Source: Flavobacterium sp. (lineage in GTDB: Bacteria; Bacteroidota; Bacteroidia; Flavobacteriales; Flavobacteriaceae). Taken from it: 64,000 nucleotides of DNA. Shown piece by piece: positions 26,233-35,067 of the stretch. A model generated the notes under the pieces. That model searched no databases. It saw nothing but the letters and a program-made list of their open reading frames with translations, and was not told the DNA's origin. Numbering within the stretch: position 1 is the stretch's first letter; every line of letters begins with the position of its first letter. Location: assembly GCA_016721735.1 (NCBI GenBank), contig JADKHM010000019.1:620001-684000 (forward strand), written 5' to 3'. The translations under genes and the position numbers were made by a program.

Positions 26233-27378
26233 ATGGTGCTTTCTAACAAACCACTTCAATTTATAGTAGCAATTTTAATCGCTTGTCTTCCATTAATTAC
26301 ATTCGCAAACCCAATCGATTCTACGCAAGTTGCCCACGAATCGCACGAGGTAGTTGCAAAAGAAGTAAAGGTTGTCGATGAAAAAGCGGAAATTAAAGCT
26401 CAAATCGAAGAAGTAAAAAACCACCACGTTCTTGATGGTCATGAGTTTTCTCTTTTTGGAGATGCTGAAACAGGCGCACATTATGGATTTCCACTTCCAA
26501 TTATTCTTTGGGATAACGGATTGCAACTTTTTTCTTCATCGAAATTTCATCATGGAGAAAGTGTAGCGGAAAGCAACGGAAATTACTACAGACTTCACCA
26601 CGAAAGAATCTATAAAGTTGCAAATGCCACTGAAGAGTTGTCACTAGATCACCACGGTCATCCAACCAACATTCAACCACTTGATTTTTCTATTACAAAA
26701 GGAGTGTTAACAATAATGATTGTTGCCCTTTTGATGTTTTTCTTATTCAGCAGCTTGGCGAAATCATACGCTAAAAACGGCGGAGTTTCTGCTGGACCTG
26801 GACGTTTTTTCGAGCCAATCGTATTGTACGTTCGTGACGAAATCGCCATTCCAAACATTGGAGAAAAGCACTATAAAAAATACATGAGTCACCTATTGAC
26901 CGTGTTCTTCTTTATTTGGTTTTTGAATATTTTTGGATTAACACCACTAGGAATCAATGTTACTGGAAATATCGCCATCACATTCGGTTTGGCGGTAATC
27001 ACTTTCTTAATCACAAATCTTTCTGCCAACAAAAATTACTGGGGACACATTTTCTGGATGCCAGGCGTGCCAACTCCAATGAAAATTATTTTGGCACCAA
27101 TCGAATTGATGGGATTGGTAATTAAGCCATTCGCGTTGATGATTCGTTTATACGCAAACATGTTCGCAGGTCACATCGTATTGATGAGTTTGATTGGATT
27201 GATGTTTATTTTCAAAAACTGGGTAGGAAGCAGCTTGTCATTTTTGTTGTCATTCATGATTTCTATCATTGAAATATTAGTAGCATTGTTACAAGCTTAT
27301 ATTTTTACAATTTTGACTGCTCTGTATTTCGGTTCTGCCGTGCAAGAGCATCACCATGATGAAGAAGATCATCACTAA
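26233..27378 (+). CDS. atpB: ATP synthase F0 subunit a
   Basis: 381 residues from ATG 26233, which gives a signal peptide ('FIVAILIACLPLITFANP'); upstream in-frame starts fall inside the promoter region. After cleavage there is an unusually long periplasmic segment rich in His ('VAHESHEVV', 'NHHVLDGHEFSLFG') before the usual five to six membrane helices. The conserved region 'FALMIRLYANMFAGHIVLM' contains the essential arginine of the proton path. The C-terminus is again His/Asp/Glu-rich ('QEHHHDEEDHH'). Subunit a forms the proton half-channels beside the c-ring. A hairpin follows the stop codon. Confidence 0.93.
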   Translation: MVLSNKPLQFIVAILIACLPLITFANPIDSTQVAHESHEVVAKEVKVVDEKAEIKAQIEEVKNHHVLDGHEFSLFGDAETGAHYGFPLPIILWDNGLQLFSSSKFHHGESVAESNGNYYRLHHERIYKVANATEELSLDHHGHPTNIQPLDFSITKGVLTIMIVALLMFFLFSSLAKSYAKNGGVSAGPGRFFEPIVLYVRDEIAIPNIGEKHYKKYMSHLLTVFFFIWFLNIFGLTPLGINVTGNIAITFGLAVITFLITNLSANKNYWGHIFWMPGVPTPMKIILAPIELMGLVIKPFALMIRLYANMFAGHIVLMSLIGLMFIFKNWVGSSLSFLLSFMISIIEILVALLQAYIFTILTALYFGSAVQEHHHDEEDHH

Positions 27379-27380
27379 TT

Positions 27381-27404
27381 AGCGAAAGGCATTTGCCCTT
27401 TGCT
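27381..27404 (+). other. Hairpin between atpB and atpE
   Basis: The arms AGCGAAAGGCA and TGCCCTTTGCT pair with one wobble and one mismatch, starting two bases after the atpB stop. No long T-run follows, so it looks more like a processing or stability element than a terminator. Confidence 0.5.
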
Positions 27405-27440
27405 TTAAAAAAGAATGTTTAATTTTTAATACATATATTT

Positions 27441-27641
27441 ATGAACATGCCAAGAATTATTGGAGCTGGATTAGTAGTTATCGGAGTTGGTATTGGTGTT
27501 GGTAGAATTGGTGGTTCAGCAATGGACGCTATTGCTCGTCAACCAGATTCTTACGGTAAGATCCAAACAGCGATGCTTATTGCAGCGGCTCTTGTTGAAG
27601 GTATCGGATTTGCAGCTTTGTTTGCAGTTGCCGAAAACTAG
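27441..27641 (+). CDS. atpE: ATP synthase F0 subunit c
   Basis: 66 residues forming the two-helix hairpin of the rotor ring. The N-terminal helix carries the Gly-rich packing motif 'GVGIGVGRIGGSAMDAIA', the polar loop is 'RQPDSYGK' (RQP at 33-35), and the ion-binding carboxylate is Glu53 in 'ALVEGIGFAAL'. The residue after Glu53 is Gly rather than the Ser/Thr typical of sodium-binding rings, so proton coupling is expected. An alternative start at the second Met (27447) is possible. It is flanked by hairpins on both sides, which fits its need for higher expression than the other subunits. Confidence 0.93.
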   Translation: MNMPRIIGAGLVVIGVGIGVGRIGGSAMDAIARQPDSYGKIQTAMLIAAALVEGIGFAALFAVAEN

Positions 27642-27651
27642 TAGATTAACA

Positions 27652-27686
27652 AATAGCTGTAACGGTTGGTTGCAGCTATTGTTTTT
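27652..27686 (+). terminator. Terminator-like hairpin after atpE
   Basis: The arms AATAGCTGTAAC (27652-27663) and GTTGCAGCTATT (27669-27680) form a 12-bp stem with one G-U pair and a 5-base loop, followed by GTTTTT. This is a textbook intrinsic terminator shape, here inside the operon between atpE and atpF, suggesting partial termination or 3'-end protection of an atpBE message. Confidence 0.6.
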
Positions 27687-27722
27687 AAATTAAATTAAAA
27701 AGATTCTAATTACCTATATAGT

Positions 27723-28223
27723 ATGGAAAAGTTAATAAATGATTTTTCGTTTGGTTTGTTTTTTTGGCAAACAATTATTTTCGTTGGATTGATTCTTCTT
27801 TTGAAAAAATTTGCTTGGAAACCAATCTTAGACGCAGTAAATGAAAGAGAAGAAGGTATTAAAAATGCGCTTCTTTCTGCTGAAAATGCTAAAAAAGAAA
27901 TGCAAAACTTGCAATCAGACAACCAACGTATTTTGCAAGAAGCAAGACTTGAAAGAGATGCGATGCTAAAAGAAGCGCGTGAAATGAAAGAGAAAGTTAT
28001 TGCTGACTCAAAACTAGAAGCGCAAGCACAAGGGCAAAAAATGATTGAGCAAGCTAAAGCGGCTATTCAAAGCGAAAAAAATGCAGCGATGGCTGAATTG
28101 AAATCACAAGTTTCTTCTTTGTCTTTGGAGATTGCCGAAAAATTATTGAAAGATGAATTGTCTAACAAAGAAGCCCAAGTAAAATTGGTTGAGAAAATGT
28201 TAGGTGACGCTAAACTAAACTAA
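27723..28223 (+). CDS. atpF: ATP synthase F0 subunit b
   Basis: 166 residues: one N-terminal membrane helix (about 8-28, 'FGLFFWQTIIFVGLILLL') and a long charged helical stalk rich in Ala, Glu, Lys and Gln forming the peripheral stator that ties F0 to the delta subunit. Length and heptad character are normal. It starts 37 bases after the hairpin that follows atpE, and atpH begins one base after its stop. Confidence 0.93.
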   Translation: MEKLINDFSFGLFFWQTIIFVGLILLLKKFAWKPILDAVNEREEGIKNALLSAENAKKEMQNLQSDNQRILQEARLERDAMLKEAREMKEKVIADSKLEAQAQGQKMIEQAKAAIQSEKNAAMAELKSQVSSLSLEIAEKLLKDELSNKEAQVKLVEKMLGDAKLN

Positions 28224-28224
28224 T

Positions 28225-28758
28225 ATGTCAGGTACAAGAGCAGCAATCCGTTACGCCAAAGCTATCCTTTCTATCGCTAATGATAAAGGAGCGGCTGAAG
28301 CTGTAAACAGAGATATGATTTCTATTGCATCTACTATTTCAAGTAATGCGGAATTAAACACTTTTATCCAAAATCCAACGACAAAGGTAGACATCAAAGA
28401 AAGTGCGCTTTCAGAAGTTTTTACTGGGATTAATGGCGTTACAAAAAGTTTGTTCCACTTATTGCACGAAAACAAGAGATTTGAGATTCTGGGAGATGTA
28501 GCGTCAGAGTACAGTCGTCAGTTCGACGAGATGAATGGTGTCGAGGTTGCCAAAGTAACCACTGCTGTTCCTATGGACGCGGCTTTAGAATCAAAAGTAT
28601 TAGCAAAAGTGGCAACGCTTTCTAGCAAAAAAATTACCATTGAAAACAACGTAGATCCATCAATTATTGGCGGATTTATATTAAGAATAGGCGACAAGCA
28701 ATACAACGCATCTATCGCCAACAGATTACAAGTGTTAAAAAGAGAATTAAGTAACTAG
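28225..28758 (+). CDS. atpH: ATP synthase F1 subunit delta
   Basis: 177 residues of the OSCP/delta family: N-terminal helical bundle ('AIRYAKAILSIANDKG') and a C-terminal domain with 'IIGGFILRIGDKQYNASI', the conserved family signature. It links the peripheral stalk to the top of the alpha subunits. It begins one base after atpF and is followed by atpA after 16 bases. Confidence 0.92.
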   Translation: MSGTRAAIRYAKAILSIANDKGAAEAVNRDMISIASTISSNAELNTFIQNPTTKVDIKESALSEVFTGINGVTKSLFHLLHENKRFEILGDVASEYSRQFDEMNGVEVAKVTTAVPMDAALESKVLAKVATLSSKKITIENNVDPSIIGGFILRIGDKQYNASIANRLQVLKRELSN

Positions 28759-28774
28759 TTATTGATATATAATT

Positions 28775-30353
28775 ATGGCGGAAATTAAACCTGCTGAAAT
28801 TTCAGCAATCTTAAAAAAGCAAGTAGAAGGATTTGAATCAGGTGCTACTTTAGAAGAAGTAGGATCAGTTCTTAACGTTGGAGATGGTATTGCTCGTGTT
28901 TACGGGTTGTCAAATGTTCAATATGGTGAGCTAGTAGAATTCGATAACGGTTTAGAAGGAATCGTTTTGAATCTTGAAGAAGACAATGTTGGGGTCGTTT
29001 TATTAGGACCATCAACAGGAATCAAAGAAGGTTCTACAGCAAAAAGAACACAACGTATTGCTTCGCTTAAAGCGGGGGAACAAATGGTTGGTCGAGTAGT
29101 AAACACGCTTGGTTTTCCAATTGATGGAAAAGGACCAATCGGAGGTGAATTATTCGAAATGCCTTTGGAAAGAAAAGCGCCTGGAGTTATCTTCCGTCAG
29201 CCAGTTACAGAGCCATTGCAAACCGGAGTAAAAGCAGTAGATGCAATGATTCCAGTAGGTCGTGGACAACGTGAGCTAGTGATTGGTGACCGTCAAACAG
29301 GTAAATCTACCGTTTGTTTGGATACCATCTTAAATCAAAAAGAATTTTACGATGCTGGAAAACCAGTATTCTGTATATACGTAGCGATTGGACAAAAAGC
29401 GTCTACCGTTGCTGGAATCGCAAAAATGTTGGAAGAAAAAGGAGCCATGGCATATACCGTTATTGTTGCTGCTAACGCTTCTGACCCTGCTCCAATGCAA
29501 GTATACGCTCCGTTTGCAGGTGCTGCGATTGGAGAATATTTTAGAGACTCAGGTCGACCTGCGTTGATTGTTTATGATGATTTATCAAAACAGGCGGTGG
29601 CATATCGTGAGGTTTCTCTTTTGTTAAGAAGACCACCAGGACGTGAAGCATATCCTGGAGACGTTTTCTACCTACACTCTCGTTTATTAGAAAGAGCTTG
29701 TAAAGTAATTGCAAACGACGACATCGCTAAAAACATGAACGACTTACCAGATTCTTTGAAAGGAATCGTAAAAGGTGGCGGTTCATTAACAGCTTTACCA
29801 ATCATCGAAACACAAGCGGGTGACGTTTCTGCTTATATTCCAACCAACGTAATTTCGATTACAGATGGACAAATTTTCTTGGATGGAGATTTGTTTAACT
29901 CTGGAGTTCGTCCTGCGATCAACGTAGGTATTTCTGTATCTCGTGTGGGAGGTAACGCTCAGATTAAATCGATGAAAAAAGTAGCAGGTACGTTAAAACT
30001 AGATCAAGCACAATTCCGTGAATTGGAAGCGTTTGCGAAATTTGGTTCTGACTTAGATGCTGTTACCTTAAACGTAATCGAAAAAGGAAAACGAAATGTG
30101 GAAATCCTTGAAACAAGGATTGAACAGCCCTTATACAGTTGAAAATCAAGTTGCAATTATCTACGCAGGTTCTAAAAACTTGTTGAGAAATGTGCCAGTA
30201 AATAAAGTAAAAGAATTCGAAAAAGACTTCTTAGATTACTTAAACAACAAACACAGAGCAACATTAGACGCTTTAAAAGCTGGTAAATTAGATGATAGCA
30301 TTACAGATATTATCGAAAAAGCAGCTCAAGAAATTTCAGCAAAATATAATTAA
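28775..30353 (+). CDS. atpA: ATP synthase F1 subunit alpha, frameshifted near its 3' end
   Basis: The reading frame is continuous for about 444 codons and includes the Walker A motif GDRQTGKST (171-179), 'ALIVYDDLSKQAVAYREVSL' and 'PGREAYPGDVFYLHSRLLER'. Near 30107-30110, after 'KRNVEIL', one extra base shifts the frame; the protein continues in the next frame as 'KQGLNSPYTVENQVAIIYAG' to the stop at 30353. The repaired length is about 525 residues, exactly the family norm. Since atpA is needed for oxidative phosphorylation and the downstream part is perfectly conserved, a sequence error is much more likely than a mutation. Confidence 0.93.
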
Positions 30354-30359
30354 TTTTAG

Positions 30360-30423
30360 TTGTTGGTTGTTGGTTGACGGTTGTTAGAAAAGCACCATCA
30401 ACCAACAACTAACAACCAACAAC
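30360..30423. repeat. GTTGGTT-word hairpin between atpA and atpG
   Basis: The left arm (30360-30380) is made of iterated TTGTTGG words and the right arm (30395-30423) of CAACCAACAACTAACAACC-type words, giving a long imperfect inverted repeat within the operon. A start codon inside the left loop opens a short frame running into atpG, which I regard as spurious. Confidence 0.65.
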
Positions 30424-30431
30424 AATTAAAA

Positions 30432-31292
30432 ATGGCAAACTTAAAGGAAATCCGTAATAGAATTACTTCCGTTTCATCTACGATGCAAATCACATCGGCG
30501 ATGAAAATGGTTTCTGCCGCAAAGCTTAAAAAAGCACAAGATGCAATTACAGCAATGCGCCCTTATGCCGAGAAATTGACGGAATTATTGCAAAATCTTT
30601 CTTCTACTTTAGATGGCGACACAGGTGGAGAATTTACCAAGCAAAGGGAAATCAAAAAAGTTTTAGTGATTGCAATCACCTCTAACAGAGGATTGTGCGG
30701 TGCTTTTAATACCAACGTAATCAAAGAAGTAAAAAGCAGAGCTGAACTTTACTCAGGTAAACAAGTAGATGTTTTTGCTATCGGAAAAAAAGGAAATGAC
30801 ATCTTAAAGAAAACACTTACGATTGCAGATAATCAAAGTGGTATTTTCGATAATTTGACTTTCGATAACGTAGCAGCCATCGCTGACAGCCTTACCGCTA
30901 AATTTATTTCTGGTGAGTACGACAAAATCGAATTGGTTTACAATCAATTTAAAAATGCCGCTACGCAAATTATTCAAACTGAGCAATTTTTGCCGTTAGC
31001 ACCAATTGTATCTGATACCGTTTCAACAGCTGGTGACTATATTTTTGAACCATCAAAAGAAGAAATTGTATTGACCTTGATTCCAAAATCATTAAAAACG
31101 CAATTGTACAAAGCCATCAGAGATTCATTCGCTTCAGAACACGGAGCGCGTATGACTGCCATGCACAAAGCGACGGATAACGCAACAGAATTAAGAGATC
31201 AATTGAAATTAACCTACAACAAAGCACGTCAAGCTGCTATTACAAACGAAATCTTAGAAATCGTGGGTGGAGCAGAAGCTTTGAAAGGCTAA
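30432..31292 (+). CDS. atpG: ATP synthase F1 subunit gamma
   Basis: 286 residues from ATG 30432 (MANLKEIRNRITSVSSTMQI), the canonical start; earlier in-frame codons lie in the hairpin. The N-terminal coiled-coil ('TSAMKMVSAAKLKKAQDA') and C-terminal 'MTAMHKATDNATELRDQLKL' helix that form the central rotor shaft are intact, with the 'SNRGLCGAFN' signature between. It is the last atp gene here; no beta (atpD) or epsilon (atpC) gene follows, and a terminator lies just downstream. Confidence 0.94.
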   Translation: MANLKEIRNRITSVSSTMQITSAMKMVSAAKLKKAQDAITAMRPYAEKLTELLQNLSSTLDGDTGGEFTKQREIKKVLVIAITSNRGLCGAFNTNVIKEVKSRAELYSGKQVDVFAIGKKGNDILKKTLTIADNQSGIFDNLTFDNVAAIADSLTAKFISGEYDKIELVYNQFKNAATQIIQTEQFLPLAPIVSDTVSTAGDYIFEPSKEEIVLTLIPKSLKTQLYKAIRDSFASEHGARMTAMHKATDNATELRDQLKLTYNKARQAAITNEILEIVGGAEALKG

Positions 31293-31314
31293 TGGCAATC
31301 AAACAAAATATTTT

Positions 31315-31344
31315 AAGAGCTGACAATCGTCGGCTCTTTTTATT
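31315..31344 (+). terminator. Intrinsic terminator after atpG
   Basis: Stem AAGAGCTGAC / GTCGGCTCTT (31315-31324 and 31329-31338) with a 4-base loop, continuing into a T-rich tract. It ends the atp operon 22 bases after the atpG stop. Confidence 0.75.
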
Positions 31345-31373
31345 TAATTTTATATCAAACTAAATTCAATCAC

Positions 31374-31811
31374 TTGAAAGTAAAAGAACTTCACGACCTC
31401 AAGGAAATGCTTTCTCACTTTGATGTCATTCAATTTTTGTATCCCAGTATGGCGTTCGAAAAATACGAATCACACCTCAAGCAAATGATTCCACATAATT
31501 ACGAGCAACTTGCCGTTTTTGAAGGTGAAAAGTGTGTCGGTCTCACCGGTTTTTGGATTGGCACCAAATTGTGGTCAGGGAAATACATCGAAATCGACAA
31601 CTTTATAGTACATCCAAACCATCGCGAAAAAGGAGTCGCCAAAGCAATGACCGATTATTTGGATCAAAAAGCCAAAGATTTAGATTGCACGATGATCGTA
31701 CTTGACGCATTTACCGGCAACTTCAAAGCGCATCGCTTCTACTACAACCAAGGATACAGTCCAAAAGGATTTCATTTTGTGAAAATGATCGATGAAAAAG
31801 GATTGGCATAA
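31374..31811 (+). CDS. GNAT-family N-acetyltransferase
   Basis: 145 residues starting at a TTG (31374). The acetyl-CoA-binding pattern is present: 'YIEIDNFIVHPNHREKGVAK' with the [RQ]xxGx[GA] equivalent 'REKGVA' near residue 91, then 'YYNQGYSPKGFHFVK' in the C-terminal strand region. GNAT enzymes transfer an acetyl group from acetyl-CoA to amines on small molecules or proteins; the substrate cannot be told. It lies alone between the atp terminator and a flippase gene. Confidence 0.82.
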   Translation: MKVKELHDLKEMLSHFDVIQFLYPSMAFEKYESHLKQMIPHNYEQLAVFEGEKCVGLTGFWIGTKLWSGKYIEIDNFIVHPNHREKGVAKAMTDYLDQKAKDLDCTMIVLDAFTGNFKAHRFYYNQGYSPKGFHFVKMIDEKGLA

Positions 31812-31853
31812 GAATCCAACACATATTATGTCCACTTAACGCAAACAAATCCT

Positions 31854-31861
31854 TATTTTTG
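31854..31861 (+). promoter_or_regulatory. -7-like element upstream of the flippase gene
   Basis: TATTTTTG at 31854-31861 fits TAnnTTTG and lies 23 bases before the TTG start at 31885. No TTG is found at the expected -33 spacing. Confidence 0.3.
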
Positions 31862-31884
31862 TTTAACAACTAATAGATAAACCT

Positions 31885-33351
31885 TTGGGATTGTATAAAA
31901 ATCTTTTCAAACAAACCGCCATCTACGGACTAGCCACCGTATTGCCGCGTATGTTCAGTTTTTTATTGGTTCCAATCTATACCGATTTGTTACCCAAAGC
32001 AGCCTACGGAAAAGTTTCCATCATTTTTTCCTGGATGATTTTTTTCAATGTCATCCTAGCTTACGGAATGGAAACCGCATTCTTCCGGTTCTACAACAAA
32101 GAATCCGATAAAAACAGCGTCGTAGAAACCACCACAGTTTCTATATTTTGGTCTACACTAGTCTTCTTGCTCTTTTCGCTTTTATTTCGAAATACCTTAG
32201 CCCATTGGTCTGGGATAGACACACAGTATATCACCTATACGATTTGGATTTTGGTTCTAGACGCACTTGTAATCATACCATTTTCAAGTATACGAGCCAA
32301 CCAACGCCCACTTTTTTATGCGGCAATCAAGATCGGAAATGTGGTGATTAATCTTTTATTGAACTTGTTCTTCTTACTCGTCTTACCAAATATAGCGAAT
32401 GCTAATCCAAACGGATTCTTAGCAGTGTTCTACTTCGAGAACTTCCAAATTGGCTATATATTCATCTCCAATATCATCGCTAGTTTACTGACGTTCTTGG
32501 CGCTTTCACCCAATTATTTCAAAATTAAATGGCATTTCAATTTTGAACTGTGGAAACGAATGATGCGTTACGGACTGCCTATTCTCGTTGCCGGAATTGC
32601 CTTTGCCATCAACGAACAATTCGACAAGATTCTCCTAGGGAAATTGTTGCCAGCAGATATTGCCGATTCCGAAGTCGGTGTTTATTCTGCTTGCTACAAA
32701 CTCGGACTTTTTATGGTGCTTTTCCGAACAGCATATACACTCGGAATTGAACCGTTCTTTTTCAGCCACGCCGACAAAGAAAACGCCTCTCAAACCTACG
32801 CCACAGTCACCAAGTATTTTGTGATTTTTGGTTCCTTTATTCTATTGTCGGTCATCGTTTTTGCCGATATACTGAAAATAATCATGATCCGCGACGAATC
32901 CTACTGGGAAGCCATGAAGGTCGTTCCGCTCATCATTCTCGCCAATTTCTTTTTAGGTATTTATACCAATCTTTCCGTATGGTATAAACTCATCGATAAA
33001 ACACACATCGGTGCCTACATATCAATCATTGGCGCCGCAATCACGCTCGTGTTGAATTTTCTGTTTATTCCAAAATTCAGTTATTACGGATCCGCCATCG
33101 CGACCATCGCAGCCTACGGAAGTATGATGCTTATTTCCTATGTAATGGGCAACAAATATTATCCAATTCCGTATGACATGAAGAAAATCGGCGGTTACTT
33201 AGGATTGTCAATCGCTTTTTCCATCCTGTCATTTTACTTTTTTAGAGAAAACTATTTTGTGGGAGCAACGCTGTTGATTGCCTATCTATATTTCATCTAC
33301 CACAACGAAAAAGAAACGTTACAACGCATTATGAATCGTAAATCAAATTAG
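31885..33351 (+). CDS. Polysaccharide/lipid flippase of the MOP superfamily
   Basis: 488 residues with about fourteen membrane helices, opening 'LYKNLFKQTAIYGLATVLPR', a typical start of flavobacterial lipopolysaccharide biosynthesis flippases. I accept the TTG at 31885 because no ATG precedes the first helix. It should translocate a lipid-linked saccharide or a peptidoglycan-type precursor across the inner membrane. Unlike the flippase at the left edge it is not inside a glycosyltransferase locus but upstream of dut and a sugar nucleotidyltransferase. Its stop codon shares its last base with modular repeat copy C. Confidence 0.85.
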   Translation: MGLYKNLFKQTAIYGLATVLPRMFSFLLVPIYTDLLPKAAYGKVSIIFSWMIFFNVILAYGMETAFFRFYNKESDKNSVVETTTVSIFWSTLVFLLFSLLFRNTLAHWSGIDTQYITYTIWILVLDALVIIPFSSIRANQRPLFYAAIKIGNVVINLLLNLFFLLVLPNIANANPNGFLAVFYFENFQIGYIFISNIIASLLTFLALSPNYFKIKWHFNFELWKRMMRYGLPILVAGIAFAINEQFDKILLGKLLPADIADSEVGVYSACYKLGLFMVLFRTAYTLGIEPFFFSHADKENASQTYATVTKYFVIFGSFILLSVIVFADILKIIMIRDESYWEAMKVVPLIILANFFLGIYTNLSVWYKLIDKTHIGAYISIIGAAITLVLNFLFIPKFSYYGSAIATIAAYGSMMLISYVMGNKYYPIPYDMKKIGGYLGLSIAFSILSFYFFRENYFVGATLLIAYLYFIYHNEKETLQRIMNRKSN

Positions 33352-33461
33352 GAGCTATCCCGCTTTCCGCTGCAATCTTTTTGCTTTTTGTCATTCCAAG
33401 CGCGGTCTAGGAGATACTTAAACAGTTCAGCAAAAAGGATTTCCGCTACGATCAGGGCTAG
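33351..33461 (+). repeat. Modular palindromic repeat, copy C
   Basis: Begins 'GGAGCTATCCCGCTTTCCGC' and ends 'TTTCCGCTACGATCAGGGCT', matching the arms of copies B and D, but the centre is a longer insert (about 33380-33436) bordered by GCTTTTT and a GCAAAAAGG-type partner. It fills the space between the flippase stop and the dut start, ending 23 bases upstream of the ATG. Confidence 0.75.
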
Positions 33462-33484
33462 ATTCGAAAAAAAACAAGAATATC

Positions 33485-33919
33485 ATGAAAATCAAAATTA
33501 TCAACCAATCGCAACACGCTTTGCCGAACTACGAAACGCTGGCGTCTGCCGGCATGGACTTGCGGGCAAATCTAACCGAAGCCATTACACTCAATCCTTT
33601 AGAAAGAACGATTGTCAAAACCGGACTTTTCATCGAATTGCCCATCGGTTACGAAGCACAAGTTCGCCCTCGTAGCGGATTGGCAGCCAAAAAAGGAATC
33701 ACTGTACTCAATTCACCCGGAACCGTTGACGCGGATTACCGAGGAGAAATCGGCGTGATTTTAGTCAATTTGTCCAACGAACCTTTCGTCATCGAAAACG
33801 GTGAACGTATCGCCCAACTCATTATCGCCCAACACGAACGCGCCGAATGGATTGAAGTAGAAACATTGTCTGAAACTTCTCGCGGAGAAGGCGGATTTGG
33901 GAGTACAGGAGTGAAATAA
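33485..33919 (+). CDS. dut: dUTP diphosphatase
   Basis: 144 residues, the usual trimeric dUTPase size. All motifs are visible: 'AGMDLRA' (motif 1), 'RPRSGLAAKKGI' (2), 'NSPGTVDADYRGE' with the catalytic Asp (3), 'GERIAQLII' (4) and the C-terminal flap 'SRGEGGFGSTG' (5). It hydrolyses dUTP to dUMP, keeping uracil out of DNA and feeding dTMP synthesis. It follows repeat copy C and precedes the nucleotidyltransferase by about 120 bases. Confidence 0.95.
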   Translation: MKIKIINQSQHALPNYETLASAGMDLRANLTEAITLNPLERTIVKTGLFIELPIGYEAQVRPRSGLAAKKGITVLNSPGTVDADYRGEIGVILVNLSNEPFVIENGERIAQLIIAQHERAEWIEVETLSETSRGEGGFGSTGVK

Positions 33920-33986
33920 ATTTGGTTTAATATCGTTTTCGTCTCAGAAACAAACAATGTTTAAAACCCTCTAAAAACAATATAAA

Positions 33987-34025
33987 AACTTTGTGAACTT
34001 TGCGAAAAACTTTGCGAACTTTGCG
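33987..34025 (+). repeat. Four tandem copies of AACTTTG(T/C)G
   Basis: The nonamer occurs at 33987, 33996, 34008 and 34017, directly upstream of the nucleotidyltransferase start (34042). The same CTTTGCG word builds the long hairpins at 60590-60652 and 63387-63445. Confidence 0.75.
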
Positions 34026-34041
34026 GTAAATTTTTACATAA

Positions 34042-35052
34042 ATGAAAATAATAGTTCCCATGGCTGGACGTGGTTCCAGATTAAGACCACACACACTTAC
34101 TGTTCCTAAACCGCTAATTCCAATTGCAGGAAAACCAATCGTACATCGCTTGGTAGAAGACATCGCAGGAGTAATCAATCAAGACATCGAAGAAATTGCC
34201 TTCATCATTCATAAAGATTTCGGAACCCAAGTAGAAAAAGACTTGGTGGCCATCGCCGAAAAATTAGGTTCTAAAGGAACGATCTATTATCAAAACGAAG
34301 CACTAGGAACGGCACACGCCATCATGTGCGCTAAAGAAAGCATGACCGGACCTATCGTTGTGGCTTATGCAGATACTTTGTTTAGAGCAGATTTTACTTT
34401 AGACACGTCTGCAGATAGCGTGATTTGGGTAAAGCAAGTAGAAGACCCAAGCGCATTTGGTGTTGTACAATTGAACGAGAACAATCAAATTGTTGATTTC
34501 GTTGAAAAACCAAAAGACTTCGTTTCTGATTTGGCGATTATCGGAATTTATTATTTCAAATCTGGTGAAACATTGCGTGCAGAATTACAATATTTATTAG
34601 ATAATAATGTTGTTAAAGGTGGCGAATATCAGTTGACCGACGGTTTGGAAAACATGAAAGTAAAAGGTCTCAAATTCGTTCCAGGAAAAGTAGACGAATG
34701 GATGGACTGCGGAAACAAAAACGTAACGGTAGAAACCAATTCTCGGATGTTAGATTTCTTACATCAAGACGGGGAAAACCTAGTGCATCCTTCGGTTGTC
34801 ATCGAACATTCGACGATTATCCCACCATGTTTTATTGGGGAAGATGTGGTTTTGATTAATGCGACAGTGGGTCCAAATGTGTCTTTGGGAAAAGCATGTC
34901 ACGTATGTGACACGACCATCAAAAACAGTTTGGTGCAAAATCATTCGCATATTAAGAACGCCAATCTAGACAACGCCATGATAGGCAGCCACGCTAGTTT
35001 CGATGGGAAGTTCACAAGCATCAGCATTGGAGATTATTCTGTTTTAGAATAA
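34042..35052 (+). CDS. Sugar-phosphate nucleotidyltransferase (RmlA-like)
   Basis: 336 residues. The N-terminal 'VPMAGRGSRLRPHTLTVPKP' is the signature of nucleotidyltransferases that join a sugar-1-phosphate to a nucleotide (G-x-G-x-R and downstream PKP Lys). 'YADTLF' carries the metal-binding Asp, and the C-terminal third has left-handed beta-helix repeats ('VLINATVGPNVSLGKA', 'SHIKNANLDNAMIGSHASF'), as in GlmU- or RmlA-like proteins with an extra hexapeptide domain. It probably makes a dTDP- or UDP-sugar for envelope polysaccharides; the substrate is not certain. It is followed by a TPR/lipoprotein/EnvC gene set. Confidence 0.88.
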   Translation: MKIIVPMAGRGSRLRPHTLTVPKPLIPIAGKPIVHRLVEDIAGVINQDIEEIAFIIHKDFGTQVEKDLVAIAEKLGSKGTIYYQNEALGTAHAIMCAKESMTGPIVVAYADTLFRADFTLDTSADSVIWVKQVEDPSAFGVVQLNENNQIVDFVEKPKDFVSDLAIIGIYYFKSGETLRAELQYLLDNNVVKGGEYQLTDGLENMKVKGLKFVPGKVDEWMDCGNKNVTVETNSRMLDFLHQDGENLVHPSVVIEHSTIIPPCFIGEDVVLINATVGPNVSLGKACHVCDTTIKNSLVQNHSHIKNANLDNAMIGSHASFDGKFTSISIGDYSVLE

Positions 35053-35067
35053 CAATAAATGAATGAT

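Noticed and set aside
30381..30431. In-frame N-terminal extension of atpG beginning in the hairpin
   Set aside because: It is encoded by the repeat arm (Gln/Asn/Thr-rich) and the canonical gamma start is at 30432.
33388..33675. 95-codon plus-strand frame crossing repeat copy C and dut
   Set aside because: It overlaps dut in another frame and its 5' half is the repeat.
33987..34025. Possible CRISPR-like array
   Set aside because: The nonamer copies lack unique spacers of normal length and no cas genes are present.
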